NCBI GenBank assembly: GCA_027596195.1
Contig: JADGJG010000066.1
Coordinates: 1 to 53,396, forward strand
DNA from: Podochytrium sp. JEL0797
Lineage: Eukaryota; Chytridiomycota; Chytridiomycetes; Chytridiales; Chytriomycetaceae
Direction of reading: 5' to 3'
Length of the DNA stretch: 53,396 nucleotides
The notes beneath the pieces were generated by a model. That model saw only the letters and a list, made by a program, of their open reading frames with translations, was not told the origin of the DNA and did not search any database. Positions 44,456-53,396 of this stretch are shown here, piece after piece (position 1 is the stretch's first letter; each line of letters starts with the position of its first letter). Position numbers and translations under genes: made by a program.

Positions 44456-46108
44456 ATGTTGCCCACAAGGCCCGAATCCACGAAATGGCAAGTCCTGTGC
44501 CTGGCTTGCATGATAATGGTAGGAACGTTTTACGCGTTCGACGCGCCAGCCGCTCTCAACATCCCCATGCAACACCACCTCGGCGTTTCGTACGACGAAT
44601 GGCAATTTGAGCTCAACTTGATGTATTCCGCGTATTCTCTGCCCAACACTGTATTGCCGTTCGTTACGGGAACGTTGATCGCGTCATTTGGTGTTTCTTC
44701 CATTTTGTTGAGCGTGTCGGGGTTGGTGTTGGTTGGACAGTTGATGTTCAGTTTGGGGTTGTATTTGAAGTTGTTTCCATTGATGTTGATTGGCCGTGTC
44801 GTGTTCGGGATTGGCGGAGAGTCGATCTCTGTCTGTCAATCATGTGTGATTGTCGAATGGTTCCGAACGAGTCGACAGGAATCGTTCGCGTTGGGAATGA
44901 GTAATGAATTAACATTGTTTGTGATTCGAAGTGTTCTTCTGATCCTTTTCTTTGTTGTTTGTTTTGCTTTCAGCCGTGTCGGTGGCTCGATTTGGCTCCG
45001 TCTTGAATTCCCTGCTTTCTCCGCGAATTGAAAAATCTTTTGGCGTACAAACAGCCATTTGGGTGTCTACTGGAATGTGTGCGGTCTCTCTTGTGTGTTC
45101 AATCGCGTTGGTGCGCGTCATGTCCGGCACGCGACGCGACGGGTATTCTCGCGTTGAGACGGTGGATCCGGCCTTTCACACTCTTGTGATTGAGGATGAC
45201 GATGACAGTGGTTTGAATGGGATGAGATTGAATGATGAGGAAGCTCTGGATCAATCGGGTTCATGTGGAGAAACTTCAGAAGAACGTGGTTTCCGAGCGA
45301 TCGAATCTGGGGAGCGAGAAGACGACACAATCATGTCCATTTCTATGGAATCATCGAGTGGGGATACGGTCCATGAGTCGGACGCGACATCGAATCTGCC
45401 TCCAGAGTTCTGGATGGTGTGCCTTCTGTGCGCCTTGCTCTATGGAACCATCATTCCATTCAACAACACTGCCTCGGATTTCTTGATGGAAAAATGGTAC
45501 ACGAATGACACAATCAAGGCGGGGATGGTGATGAGGTGCGTTGTTTTGCAAAAGCAAATTTTCCTAACCTTTATTCTTCAACTTCTAGCATTCCCGACTC
45601 CATTTCAACAATCTTGGTTCCATTCTCTGGATACTACCTCGATACCTATGGCCACAAAGTACTTCTTCTTCTCGGCTGTGGCATCTTGACTGCATGTGCT
45701 CATTTGGCATTGGGATTAACCACCTGGAGCCCAATTCCATCCATGATTGCTTTGGGAATTGCATACTCGGTATACGGTGCCGCAATCTGGGGAGCAATCG
45801 CGAGCGTGGCGCAACCGCGTGTTCATGTGACGGATTCCGAAACCGAATCCGGAAACCACAAACCAACCGACAATGAAAATCACAATGCACGAGTGGGTGG
45901 AGCCTATGGAATATCAACTTCCTTGTATAACTGTTCGTTGGTTGTGTTGCCGATGGTTGCGGCTGAAATTCGAGTCAGAACGGGTGATTTCCTGTGGGTT
46001 CAAGTTTTTTTCGCGTCACTGGGTGCATGTGGGGTTTTGGTGGCGTGTGTGTTGTATCGGATGGATGCGTTGAGTGGTGGTGTGTTAGAGAGGGGACGGC
46101 TTTGCTGA
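44456..46108 (+). CDS. major facilitator transporter, MFSD1-like
   Basis: Twelve-helix transporter; the animal homologue MFSD1 is a lysosomal dipeptide exporter. Exons: 44456..44900, 44974..45535, 45589..46108 (508 aa). Helix 1 starts WQVLCLACMIMVGTFYAFDA. The conserved LMYSAYSLPNTVLPFVTGTL and LIGRVVFGIGGESISVCQS cover helices 2-4. Splicing restores ALGMTVSVARFGSVLN, matching the family's SMAR.GS..N. A long hydrophilic, acidic central loop (about residues 215-305) separates the two halves. The second half contains IPDSISTILVPFSGYYLDTYG and ends at a short tail. An in-frame Met upstream (44213) would overlap the actin start codon on the other strand; the ATG at 44456 next to the first helix is preferred. 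Confidence 0.85.
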
Positions 46109-46304
46109 ATTAAAGAATTGGCCCTGCACAAGTTGAAACTAGTTTGTTTCCTTGTTGAATAATTCACTGATTGATTTGTGCAACGAGAGGAGTCCTCTGG
46201 AAGACAAAGACGGGGGCGTCCCCGCGAACGCGCGTTGAACGCAAAAATCGGTGGAAAAAAAACATCGCCCACAACCCCACCAAACACACACCGCACCTCA
46301 CACA

Positions 46305-47282
46305 ATGGCCAGAAGATACGACGGACGAACCACGATTTTCTCCCCTGAGGGTGTGTATCCTCTCCTTCCCTAGGTGTTGGTTTTATTTCCTAACACCCGG
46401 GGGGTTACGCAGGAAGACTGTACCAGGTCGAGTACGCCATGGAGGCCATTTCGCACGCGGGAATGTGCATCGGCATCCTGTCCAAGGAGGGTGTTGTTCT
46501 CGCTGCTGAGAAGAAGACGGCCTCGAAGCTGCTGGACCAGACGCACGCGCACGAGAAGCTGTACAAGCTGAACGAGTGCGTTTTGTTTGTTTGTTCCACT
46601 ATGACCACGCTCTCTAACCACCCTCCCCCTTCGCCAGCTACATGTCCGTCGCAGTTGCCGGTCTCACCGCCGACGCCAACACCCTCATCAACTACTGCAG
46701 AAACCAGGCCCATTCGTACCAGGCTTCCTACAGCGAGCCCATCCCGTGCGAGCAGCTCGTCCAGCGCATGTGCGACTTGAAGCAGGGATACACCCAGTAC
46801 GGAGGTAAAACCCTTATTTGCCCCTGTCGTGGGCTGCGAAAAAAAAGGACGCGCTTCCCCCCCACTGACGCCCTGTTTTTTAAAAATCCCAACAAGGTCT
46901 CCGTCCATTTGGCGTGTCGTTCCTGTATGCCGGTCATGACGAGCACCACGGATTCCAATTGTACCACTCGGACCCGTCTGGAAACTACTCGGGCTGGAAA
47001 GCCACGTGTATCGGTGCCAACACTACCAACGCTACGGCTCTCTTGAAGCAGGACTACGTTGAAGAGTGTTCGTTGAAGGAAGCCGTGTCGTTGGCTGTCA
47101 AAGTGTTGGCCAAAACGATGGACTCGGCGTCGGTGGGTTCCGACAAGCTCGAATTCGCCACCTTGTCGAGGGGTGAAAATGGAAAGATTGTCTACAAGCC
47201 TTACTCGGCTGCGGATATCGAGAAGTTGTTGCAGGATGAGAACGTGAAGAAAATTCTTGAGGACAAGGAAAAGGACGCGTGA
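46305..47282 (+). CDS. PSMA4: 20S proteasome subunit alpha type 4 (alpha3, Pre9)
   Basis: Part of the outer alpha ring that gates the proteasome core. Exons: 46305..46350, 46413..46575, 46638..46804, 46897..47282 (253 aa). The alpha-subunit signature [20 protein letters not shown] is formed across the first splice. [40 protein letters not shown], and [20 protein letters not shown] then [16 protein letters not shown] identify type 4 rather than other alphas. The C-terminal DKEKDA is Lys-rich as in relatives. Convergent with the chromodomain gene, with 65 bp between stop codons. Confidence 0.96.
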
Positions 47283-47347
47283 GGATATTTGTTTTATGGG
47301 AAACGAATCAAAAAAGATTGTGAAATGCGAAACGCGATTGCGTCCTT

Positions 47348-49070
47348 TTATTGCTGCGCTCTTTCCTGCACGTGTTGCTTGTACTTCGACAAAAGAACGT
47401 CGTTGGTAAAACCCGATTCCTTCAACCACTGATTCAGTGAATTCGTGAAACCAAGCCACTTTACCAAATACTCTTGGCAGCCCTGTTTCCGAGCAACCAG
47501 AGAACAGTCAACTTTGAGGGGGAAGAAAAATTGGTGCTCACCTCATGGACTCGATGATCCAATATTGCCTCCACGTCGTACTCCTGGTCCGAATCGCCGT
47601 CATCAATGACCAAATCAGTTGGCTTGTCAGGAATTGCAAGCATTGGACCAGTGCTTTCGGGGAGGAATGTTGGTTGGAGTTTTGAACCACGCCGTTTTTT
47701 TGTGACTGGAGGACGCATGGCGGGAGCTGCAGAACGCTTTTTTGTAACGGGAAGTTGGATGGCAGGAGCTGAAAACCGTTTTTTGGTAACGGGAGGCTTC
47801 ATGGCGGGAGCTAATGGAGAAAGAGTTGACGACAGGGGTTCCGACGCGTGAGCCAGCTTCTCTGAAACCGGTGGAATGGTCACAGTTCGTTTGATTGAAG
47901 AGATTTCTGCGATGCTTTGTTGAGCGACGTTTGTTTCGGCCGTTTGGACGGGCAGCTTGGGATCCGACGCGCGCTGTGTCTTTGTTGTCGGTTTGGCGGC
48001 CCATGACGCGTCCTCCTGAATCAAGAAATCCAGTAACTAAAAGAACGAGTATTTGAGTCGGTGTCAGTGTCGCCATTGGGGGGGGGGGGGGGGGGTGGGG
48101 GCAACAAAAACGACACTTCACCTTCACTCAAACTCTTCTTTGGACCCGACTTTGATTTCGCAGGAATCTTAAGATCAACTTTGCTGGGTTTCAACAGATA
48201 TTTCGAATGAAATGGTTCCGTTGCGGCAAGACTCGTGGGAACTCGATTCGGTGGTTGTGGGATAGGAAGGGCAACGGGTGTTTCGGGAGGAGGAGGAGGG
48301 TGAGGAGAAGCAAACGCTTCGTGTTTGAGAACCATCTCCTTCTTGGTAGAATTCGCCGTGGTAAACTCGTGTTGTGTGGTGGTGATTCGCGGGTGGGATT
48401 CTTTCACTGAAATCAAGCCCTGCTGCTTCGCGAGCTGGGGATTCGAATTATTCGCGGTTATGACAGGGATCTGAGCTTTCGGCCAGGGTATGGTTGCTTT
48501 GATTCGGACTTTGATGACATTGCCAGTCGGCTCCGGTTGCGGAGCGGGATCCAACACGGAAGCTTTGGACTCATTCGACGCAACTGACAGCAGAGGCGGG
48601 ATGGTTGGCGAAGCAGAGCTTGGGGCGGTCGAAAGGGGCTGCAGCGGTGCGAGCTTTGCCTTCTCGTCCTCCTCCCGCCAGGCGCGCTTTCTCGCACGGT
48701 AATTCTGCACCAAGTTGCCCTCCTCCTGTGTTTTTTCGTTGGAGAAGGCGTGAGAAGCGTCGTCGAATGCGAAAGGGCGGAAACTTGCGATAAAGTCGGC
48801 CTGCGAAACCCAGCGGTTGCACACACTCGCCCAGCCTTTCATCTTGATTTGGTATTTTGAATGCGTTTTGGTCTTTCCGTTCTGGGTGGGAAGCGAGTGG
48901 TCAGCGAGTATCAATGAAGTAGTTGGGGTGGAGCCAACCTTCACGAAGGCCCGGGTGCGCTCGTTGACAATTGCCTCGACCTCATACATCTCGCCATTCC
49001 AGTCGGTTCTATCACCGGGTGAATCCGCAACGTCGAGGGGTGCGCCGTCAGGCACGATTCCTGGCGGCAT
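47348..49070 (-). CDS. two-chromodomain chromatin protein
   Basis: Probable nuclear reader of methylated histone tails. Exons: 49070..48945, 48881..48117, 48015..47542, 47482..47348 (499 aa). The first chromodomain, YEVEAIVNERT..KYQIKMKGWASVCNRWVSQADF, becomes a normal size only if the 63-nt stretch 48944..48882 (gtgaag..cccag) is removed; it stays open either way. A long Pro/Ser-rich linker follows. It contains three tandem units APAM.PPVTKKR that could act as nuclear localisation signals. The C-terminal chromodomain is better conserved: QEYDVEAILDHRVHEGCQEY then LVKWLGFTNSLNQWLKE, with an aromatic-cage pattern as in HP1. The intron 48116..48016 contains a long C tract on the sense strand. 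An HP1-like or Chp-like role is inference; no chromoshadow domain is seen. Confidence 0.8.
48076..48101. repeat. G/C homopolymer tract in a chromo-gene intron
   Basis: Nearly uninterrupted run of G on the plus strand (C on the sense strand), broken once by T, inside intron 48116..48016. If unspliced it would read as poly-Pro and reach a stop soon after. Confidence 0.8.
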
Positions 49071-49115
49071 GCGTTTTGGGGAAATTCTTATACATTTTTT
49101 TTAATGGGGAATCTC

Positions 49116-49232
49116 CTACTTTTTCTCATTTCTTGTCTTCGCCGTAGTATCCCTTGGACTCCTCGTGAGCGTACTCGACCTTGCACTCCTCATCATAAAA
49201 ATGGAAAAGAGGTTGAGAGAGGAGAGTTTCAT
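49116..49232 (-). CDS. possible second small peptide locus or remnant
   Basis: Short frame of 38 residues starting MKLSSLNLFSIFMM and ending in a basic tail. The 40 bases at 49144-49183 match 31999-32038 at about 33 of 40 positions. Another frame through the same block reads EECKVEYAHEESKGYYGEDK followed by a stop, and most differences between the two copies suit that frame better. It could be the last exon of a small gene whose first exon I could not place. 49233-49510 holds nothing else. Confidence 0.25.
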   Translation of the reverse strand: MKLSSLNLFSIFMMRSARSSTLTRSPRDTTAKTRNEKK

Positions 49233-49510
49233 TCGGGGTTTTTTGTTTTTTGGGGAGTAGCTTGGATTTGAGGAAGGGGGGGGGTTGGCCACAGGCGATG
49301 CGCGTTTGGAACGCGACGCGGTGACGCGGAGTCAACGAACGGACTTGGCAGGGGTCTAGAGTGAAAATAAATCGTAAAGGAATAGTTTTTTATTATATTT
49401 TTTTGGATGAGAAAAGAGAATAAGCGGAAGAAGTGGAATTGAATATGAGGCCATCCAGTGAAAAAACGCGTAACAAAAATAAAAAATAAAGGGGAAGCAT
49501 CAAAAATAAC

Positions 49511-50011
49511 TCAAACAAAGAGAGCACAAACAACCACAGCAGCGCCAACCAACGAAGCAGAAACGGCATCAGCGCCAGAGTACAAGTTGGCCGCCGGCTT
49601 GTAAGGCGCGTTGGGGGCAACATACCCGGCGGACCCATCCCCGTGGAGAGGAGTGACTCCAGTTGTCGCTGCAGCTGAAGCGGCAGATCCGGTGGCCTGC
49701 ACTGGAGCGCCACTCGCTCCTGGTACGTTGTATTCTGGAACATACGGTGCAGCAGGGACAGGATCGTATACAGCCGTAGGGTCCGGGACCGGAGCGTGAG
49801 GCACAGCGTAAGCAGCAGCACATTTCACGCCATCGGCTGGAACACATGCGGCAGCAGTCGTTGGTCCATATGCGTCAGTACCAGCGATTGGAAGGACTGG
49901 CACAGCAGTAGTTGGAGCGGCAATGGCAGAAGTGGTTGGAGCGTAATGAACAGCTCCGGTCGGAATGGCAGGAACGATGTTGGCAGGAACGTAAGGAGCG
50001 TTATACGGCAT
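49511..50011 (-). CDS. Ala/Pro/Val-rich putative surface protein
   Basis: Not recognised. Single exon, 166 aa. It is dominated by Ala, Pro, Val, Thr and Tyr with loose repeats (YAPTTSAIAAPTTAVP; YVPANIVPAIPTG; APYKPAANLYSG). The C-terminus ends in a hydrophobic stretch (SASLVGAAVVVCALFV) after SGAD, which looks like a GPI-attachment tail. There is no N-terminal signal peptide, so either the tail is a simple anchor or an upstream exon is missing. A TATA element (tataaaa, reverse strand, about 50082-50088) lies 70 bp before the ATG and supports this start. Possibly a zoospore or cyst coat protein, but this is guesswork. Confidence 0.5.
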   Translation of the reverse strand: MPYNAPYVPANIVPAIPTGAVHYAPTTSAIAAPTTAVPVLPIAGTDAYGPTTAAACVPADGVKCAAAYAVPHAPVPDPTAVYDPVPAAPYVPEYNVPGASGAPVQATGSAASAAATTGVTPLHGDGSAGYVAPNAPYKPAANLYSGADAVSASLVGAAVVVCALFV

Positions 50012-50081
50012 TGCTGCGTTTTAGAGGAGTGTCGATTTCAAGGATGTGGTTGGTGAGTTGATTCTGGGGGGAAAGGGCCGC

Positions 50082-50088
50082 CGTTTTA
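50082..50088 (-). promoter_or_regulatory. TATA box upstream of the Ala/Pro-rich gene
   Basis: Reverse strand reads gtggtataaaacgg, about 70 bp before the ATG at 50011. Distance and sequence fit a TATA-driven core promoter. Confidence 0.5.
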
Positions 50089-50402
50089 TACCACTTGCGT
50101 CGTGTCCGAAAAATCTCGAACGAAATGGAAATTTTTTGGATTCGTGTCGATTGACGCGATTTGGGACGCGATCTGAAGCTGATTAATGATATCATAATCA
50201 CGTGGACTCTCGAGAATTCCTGCGTCTGGCACACATCACAGTCACAGAATTTGTGTCCGAACAGGGACGGCATTGGATAAATGAGGGAGCTTCCGCCACG
50301 TTTTGCAAAGGTGACTCTATTTATTGTGGTCACGTAACAGGATGGAAGAAAATGTAACGAAAGAAGGAGAGAGAAAGAAATATGTGTTTGTTTGATTTTT
50401 TA

Positions 50403-50574
50403 ATTGAGCAAAGTGACCCCTGGAGCAGCAGCCTCCATAAACGATGCATCGCTGGCATTGGTGGCGGACTTTACGACAACTTGGGCAGCAGGAGCGTAAA
50501 CAGTCGGAGTCGTGCGCTGGAGCTTGCACGGGAACGACTTTGGCCGATGTATCTGCCATATCACTGTTTACCAT
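50403..50574 (-). pseudogene. possible frameshifted small Ala/Val-rich gene
   Basis: From the ATG at 50574 one frame reads MVNSDMADTSAKVVPVQAPA. One base over, the next frame continues TPTVYAPAAQVVVKSATNA, then SDASFMEAAAPGVTLLN and a stop. Each half looks like the neighbouring Ala/Pro/Val-rich protein, and together they would make one short protein if one base were wrong or lost. Alternatively the ATG is followed by a gtaa intron (55 nt, ending ctccag) that joins Met directly to the second half. Not decidable here. Confidence 0.3.
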
Positions 50575-50674
50575 TTCGTCAATCCTCTCCTTTTATTACA
50601 AAACTACACAAAATTCTGACCCCGTGGTCAAACAAAATATAAATACTATGCAGCACGCAACCAAAAAACATATC

Positions 50675-51430
50675 TCAAATCAATGGAGAGTTGGGCGGCA
50701 CAGATACTCCATCCGTCTCCTCATCTTCATCCATCAACGCGTATTTTCTCTTCAACTGCTTGACTCTCTCCGACTCCACGACTTCGCCTCTCTCCACCAC
50801 ATTCTTGACCTTGAGCAAACGCGACACGAGTTGCGGAACTTGAATGGCATGATGCGATGTTCCACGTGGCGGCGACAAGAGTTGCGCGCACGTCAATAAA
50901 CAGCGGACGCGTTCGAGTTGAACTTCGTGTTGGCGGGACGATTCGAGGTCGGGCAAAGACACGGTAGAAGAGACTGGGTGGTTGTTGGATAGAGACATGG
51001 GACTTGATGGTGGTTGTGGAGAAGCTGAAGGGGATGTGAAGGTCCGGGAATTAGGGTGCGAAAGAGTCGGCTCCGCGAATCTTGGGAAGGAAAACACAGG
51101 CGCGGTGACGGATGAATAAAAGAGTGGTTCAGTTGGGTGTGGCGAGGTTTGGAGAGAGTCTGGGGAGTAGAAGTGATACGTGGAAGTTCGTGCTGCGGAG
51201 AACTTGCTGCGTTTGGCGGGGTTTTGGCGAGATGCTAAGAACGCCGATGGGTCGGGCATCGGCAGGAGGTATAGCGGGTTAGAGGGGATTGGCTTGGGTC
51301 GCTGGAGGAAATCTGGCTCGGCAGCAAGCGCGACTGGTGGCAGCATGCCCTGGGAAAAAATCGGGAATTCTCTGGATGTCTTTGTGTCGGGAACTTCGTG
51401 CACGTGGGTCAAACGCGTGGATGTGGTCAT
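50675..51430 (-). CDS. orphan Ser/Pro-rich protein
   Basis: Not recognised. Intronless, 251 aa. The first 150 residues are Pro/Ser/Phe-rich and disordered in appearance. A helical part follows (RQHEVQLERVRCLLTCAQLL; VPQLVSRLLKVKNVVERGEV), then a basic-acidic end QLKRKYALMDEDEETDG. The composition suits a regulatory nuclear or cytosolic protein. It is divergent from LAMTOR2, 220 bp away. Confidence 0.5.
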   Translation of the reverse strand: MTTSTRLTHVHEVPDTKTSREFPIFSQGMLPPVALAAEPDFLQRPKPIPSNPLYLLPMPDPSAFLASRQNPAKRSKFSAARTSTYHFYSPDSLQTSPHPTEPLFYSSVTAPVFSFPRFAEPTLSHPNSRTFTSPSASPQPPSSPMSLSNNHPVSSTVSLPDLESSRQHEVQLERVRCLLTCAQLLSPPRGTSHHAIQVPQLVSRLLKVKNVVERGEVVESERVKQLKRKYALMDEDEETDGVSVPPNSPLI

Positions 51431-51650
51431 GTTGTTGATTTTTGGAGAGATTCACGACGATTCTTTTTACGTGTTTTTCTTGTTTCTTTTTGTGGTTAAG
51501 TTTCTGAGTTCGACCTTTATGAATCTGTCGGTCCGATGGTTCGAGAAGGTTCGACGAGTTTCCATGCGCAGCGACAGCGAGTCTTTGATCACGCTTTCTT
51601 GGTACTTATTCCCTTCCTTGGGTTGTGCAATAAAAAAAAATTGAAGTGAA

Positions 51651-52356
51651 ATGCTCAAATCGCGCGTGCTCACGGACGTGCTTGCGCAGGCCAACTCTGA
51701 GGGGATCAAGTCTACGCTGTGAGTTTTCTTAGCTAAGGCACCTAGACGAAGCTTCCTAGACTCGCTAGTCATTCCCCTAGACTCGCTACTAACTACGCCC
51801 TAGACTCCTCAACCCCGACGGCGCCCTTGTTGGGTTCGCTGGTGGCTCTGAGAGCAGCGCGCGGCGCGACGCTGCGGTGGCCGCGAATGTGTGGGTTGCG
51901 TACGAGCGGCACCAGGGCGAGGGCCTGGCGAAGCGGCGCGGCGCCTCTTTGGCGAGTGCAGGCAGCGCCGCGAACGAAGCCGGCGCCGTGGCCTCGGCAT
52001 CACACCAGGTCGCATCGCCTACTCAGAGCAGCACGTCGCCTGGCGCAGTCGTGGGCGCAACGGGCGTGCCGAGAGACGAGGAGGGTTTGCGCTCAGTGGT
52101 GGTCGTGTGCGAGGTACATTCTTATTTTATTTGTTATTCTTATTAATGCATTCGCTTAATAGAACGGAACCATCTCAATGGCAAGTGTCGCAGGAATGCT
52201 GCTGTGTCTCGTGGCGAGCGACACGGTCGAGTTTGGCGTGTTGAAGGCAAAGGTGTGCAGTCACATTCCCTCCAAAGTTCCACTGACCCTCCAATCCTTC
52301 CACAGACAAAGACCCTGAAAAAGTATCTCGAGGGTCCTCTAGCCTTAATTCAATGA
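51651..52356 (+). CDS. LAMTOR2: LAMTOR2 (Ragulator p14), roadblock-domain protein
   Basis: Scaffold subunit of Ragulator, which anchors Rag GTPases and TORC1 signalling on the lysosome or vacuole. Exons: 51651..51718, 51804..52113, 52163..52252, 52306..52356 (172 aa; relatives are about 125). Diagnostic segments: VLTDVLAQANSEGIKSTLLL and NPDGALVGFAG formed across splice 1, DAAVAANVWVAYE, then NGTISMASVAGMLLCLVA, FGVLKAKTKTLKKYLEGPL. About 50 extra Ala/Ser/Gly-rich residues sit between AYERHQ and EGLRSVVVVCE, in the loop of the roadblock fold. The first intron is unusually rich in CTAG. Confidence 0.88.
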
Positions 52357-53033
52357 AGCATATTATTCAATCTGTCAAATCATAATTCCCTTCTCTCGCT
52401 TTTCCTGAATGCCTTGCTCTCGAAACTACATATCCCAATCGTCACAATATCCCCAACCCCCGTTTCCCTCTCGCCTGCGCTCGAATATCTCACGCCCCTG
52501 GAACCCTTCGAGAACGCCGCGAAATACGAAAACCTCCCGGCTCTCCCTCCCTCCAACCTCAACACCTGCCACAGTCCACAACAACTACTTGAAAAGCGTG
52601 TTTGTGCTATCGAGGCGTTAATGGGTGCGGAATCAGTGGCAGGAATTGCCTGTGTATGGAAGACGGTTTAAGAAAAAAATTGATGAATGGACAAACGACT
52701 GGAATAAAGGGGCGGCAGCGGTAGTGGGTCGTTCGATTTCGATGATACTAGATGCACACACACGCAAGATTTCGCGGTCGAATAAGAGAGCAATAAGAAT
52801 TCCGGTCGCGAATTGTTGCATGGGAATCTCCGTGAATTAATTGGCAATTAATGAGGCTACAGTCTCGGGTTTCGACTCCACTTGAATTCAAGTTGCAAGC
52901 CAAAACCGCGCCAAAATAAAATCAATCCACGCTTTGCCAAAAGTTGACAATTTTTTTGTTGTTGCATTCCAGCGCATTCATTGTTGCGAGCGATCGCCTT
53001 TCGCCATTCGGATCCCAACCACCAACTTGAACG
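52357..53033. other. intergenic, one unexplained open frame
   Basis: A plus-strand frame at 52414-52671 (85 codons) reads smoothly (SPALEYLTPLEPFENAAKYE) but lacks an ATG and has no splice-consistent upstream exon. A near-perfect 17-bp palindrome attaattg-g-caattaat lies at 52836-52852. Nothing else recognised. Confidence 0.4.
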
Positions 53034-53396
53034 ATGCCACCGCAACCATCTTCCGACACCAATCGCGATGCAACAGATCAGGAAGATTCTGCAAGTCGCA
53101 ACAACGCCGAATCTTCCAACACCCGCATGCACGACATGAGCGACACTTCCGAAGACGAAGACAACGCGACGCCCACTCAGGATTATGAAAGTGATGAGAA
53201 GGAAACAGCTGATCAAGTTAACACACGTATTTCATTCTTGTCATTATAAGAATACTGACCATCCAAATTCGAAATCTACATCCCCCCCCCCCCCCCCCCC
53301 CCCCCACCCCCCCCCCCCCCCCCCCCCCGACCCAACAACCCCCCCACCCCCCAAACAACCCAACCCACACCCCGAACACCACACCACCCACCCCCA
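53034..53396 (+). CDS. start of an unfinished gene with acidic N-terminus
   Basis: The ATG at 53034 begins an acidic, Ser/Asp/Glu-rich segment (MSDTSEDEDNATPTQDYESD). The first exon may end near 53214 at a gttaac donor. The window stops before any domain is reached, so no function can be given. Disordered acidic N-termini like this are common in nuclear proteins. Confidence 0.4.
53281..53396. repeat. long poly-C tract at the window edge
   Basis: A run of C broken only by a few A and G fills the last 115 bp. It is the third and longest G/C homopolymer here and probably marks where the assembly could not be extended. Confidence 0.85.

Noticed and set aside
53281..53396. Telomere or subtelomere
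   Set aside because: The poly-C tract lacks a regular telomeric unit; a homopolymer assembly break is simpler.

Overview
The window is nuclear DNA of a compact, intron-rich, flagellated eukaryote. The best fit is a zoosporic (chytrid-like) fungus. Genes lie on both strands and are often tens of bases apart. Most contain short GT-AG introns of about 50-120 nt. Two genes belong to the cilium: an IFT46 intraflagellar-transport subunit and a thioredoxin/nucleoside-diphosphate-kinase axonemal protein. The other genes (calcineurin B, Sly1, 14-3-3, CLASP, PA-TM-RING ligase, small HP1-like chromo protein) are generic opisthokont. The chytrid assignment is inference. Gene models were built by eye: splice sites were chosen so that reading frames join and conserved family motifs are restored, and exon sums were checked for divisibility by three.

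Layout. 1-380: 72-bp tandem repeat. 381-2444 (-): multi-pass membrane protein. 2445-8364: gene-poor and repeat-rich, with a hairpin minisatellite at 3950-4262, a stretch of different texture at 4500-6280, and a possible short inverted-repeat element at 7846-8075. 8365-9087: orphan protein. 9178-9328 (-): broken SmF gene. 9610-13012: CLASP. 13471-14516: PP2C phosphatase. 14596-17222 (-): Sly1, divergent from calcineurin B (17281-18198) with only 58 bp between start codons. 18382-21610: large coiled-coil protein. 21765-22868 (-): Cus2/Tat-SF1 splicing factor. 22997-24836 (-): IFT46, divergent from an SLC25A44-like carrier (25269-26487). 26611-29767: coiled-coil protein with a Cys-rich tail. 29826-31706 (-): Asteroid-type nuclease. 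31970-32125 (-): small putative secreted peptide behind a TATA box. 32619-34183: 14-3-3. 34830-38250: thioredoxin plus four NDK domains. 38465-39368 (-): methyltransferase. 40244-41176: pyridoxal kinase. 41327-42738: PA-TM-RING ubiquitin ligase. 42876-44226 (-): divergent actin, head-to-head with an MFSD1-like transporter (44456-46108). 46305-47282: proteasome alpha subunit PSMA4. 47348-49070 (-): two-chromodomain protein. 49511-50011 (-): Ala/Pro/Val-rich putative surface protein. 50675-51430 (-): orphan. 51651-52356: LAMTOR2. 53034-end: start of an unfinished gene, next to a long poly-C tract at the window edge.

There is no operon or defence-type cassette. Genes are grouped by tight packing rather than by pathway, although several act in microtubule, flagellar or membrane-traffic biology (CLASP, IFT46, NME8-like, Sly1, LAMTOR2). 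The most unusual items are the Trx-4xNDK protein whose NDK modules share the same intron positions, the broken SmF copy, the pure G/C tracts that probably sit inside introns, very small 5' exons (one is only the ATG), a GC-AG intron, a LAMTOR2 with an insertion of about 50 residues, and a short sequence shared by two putative secreted-peptide loci.
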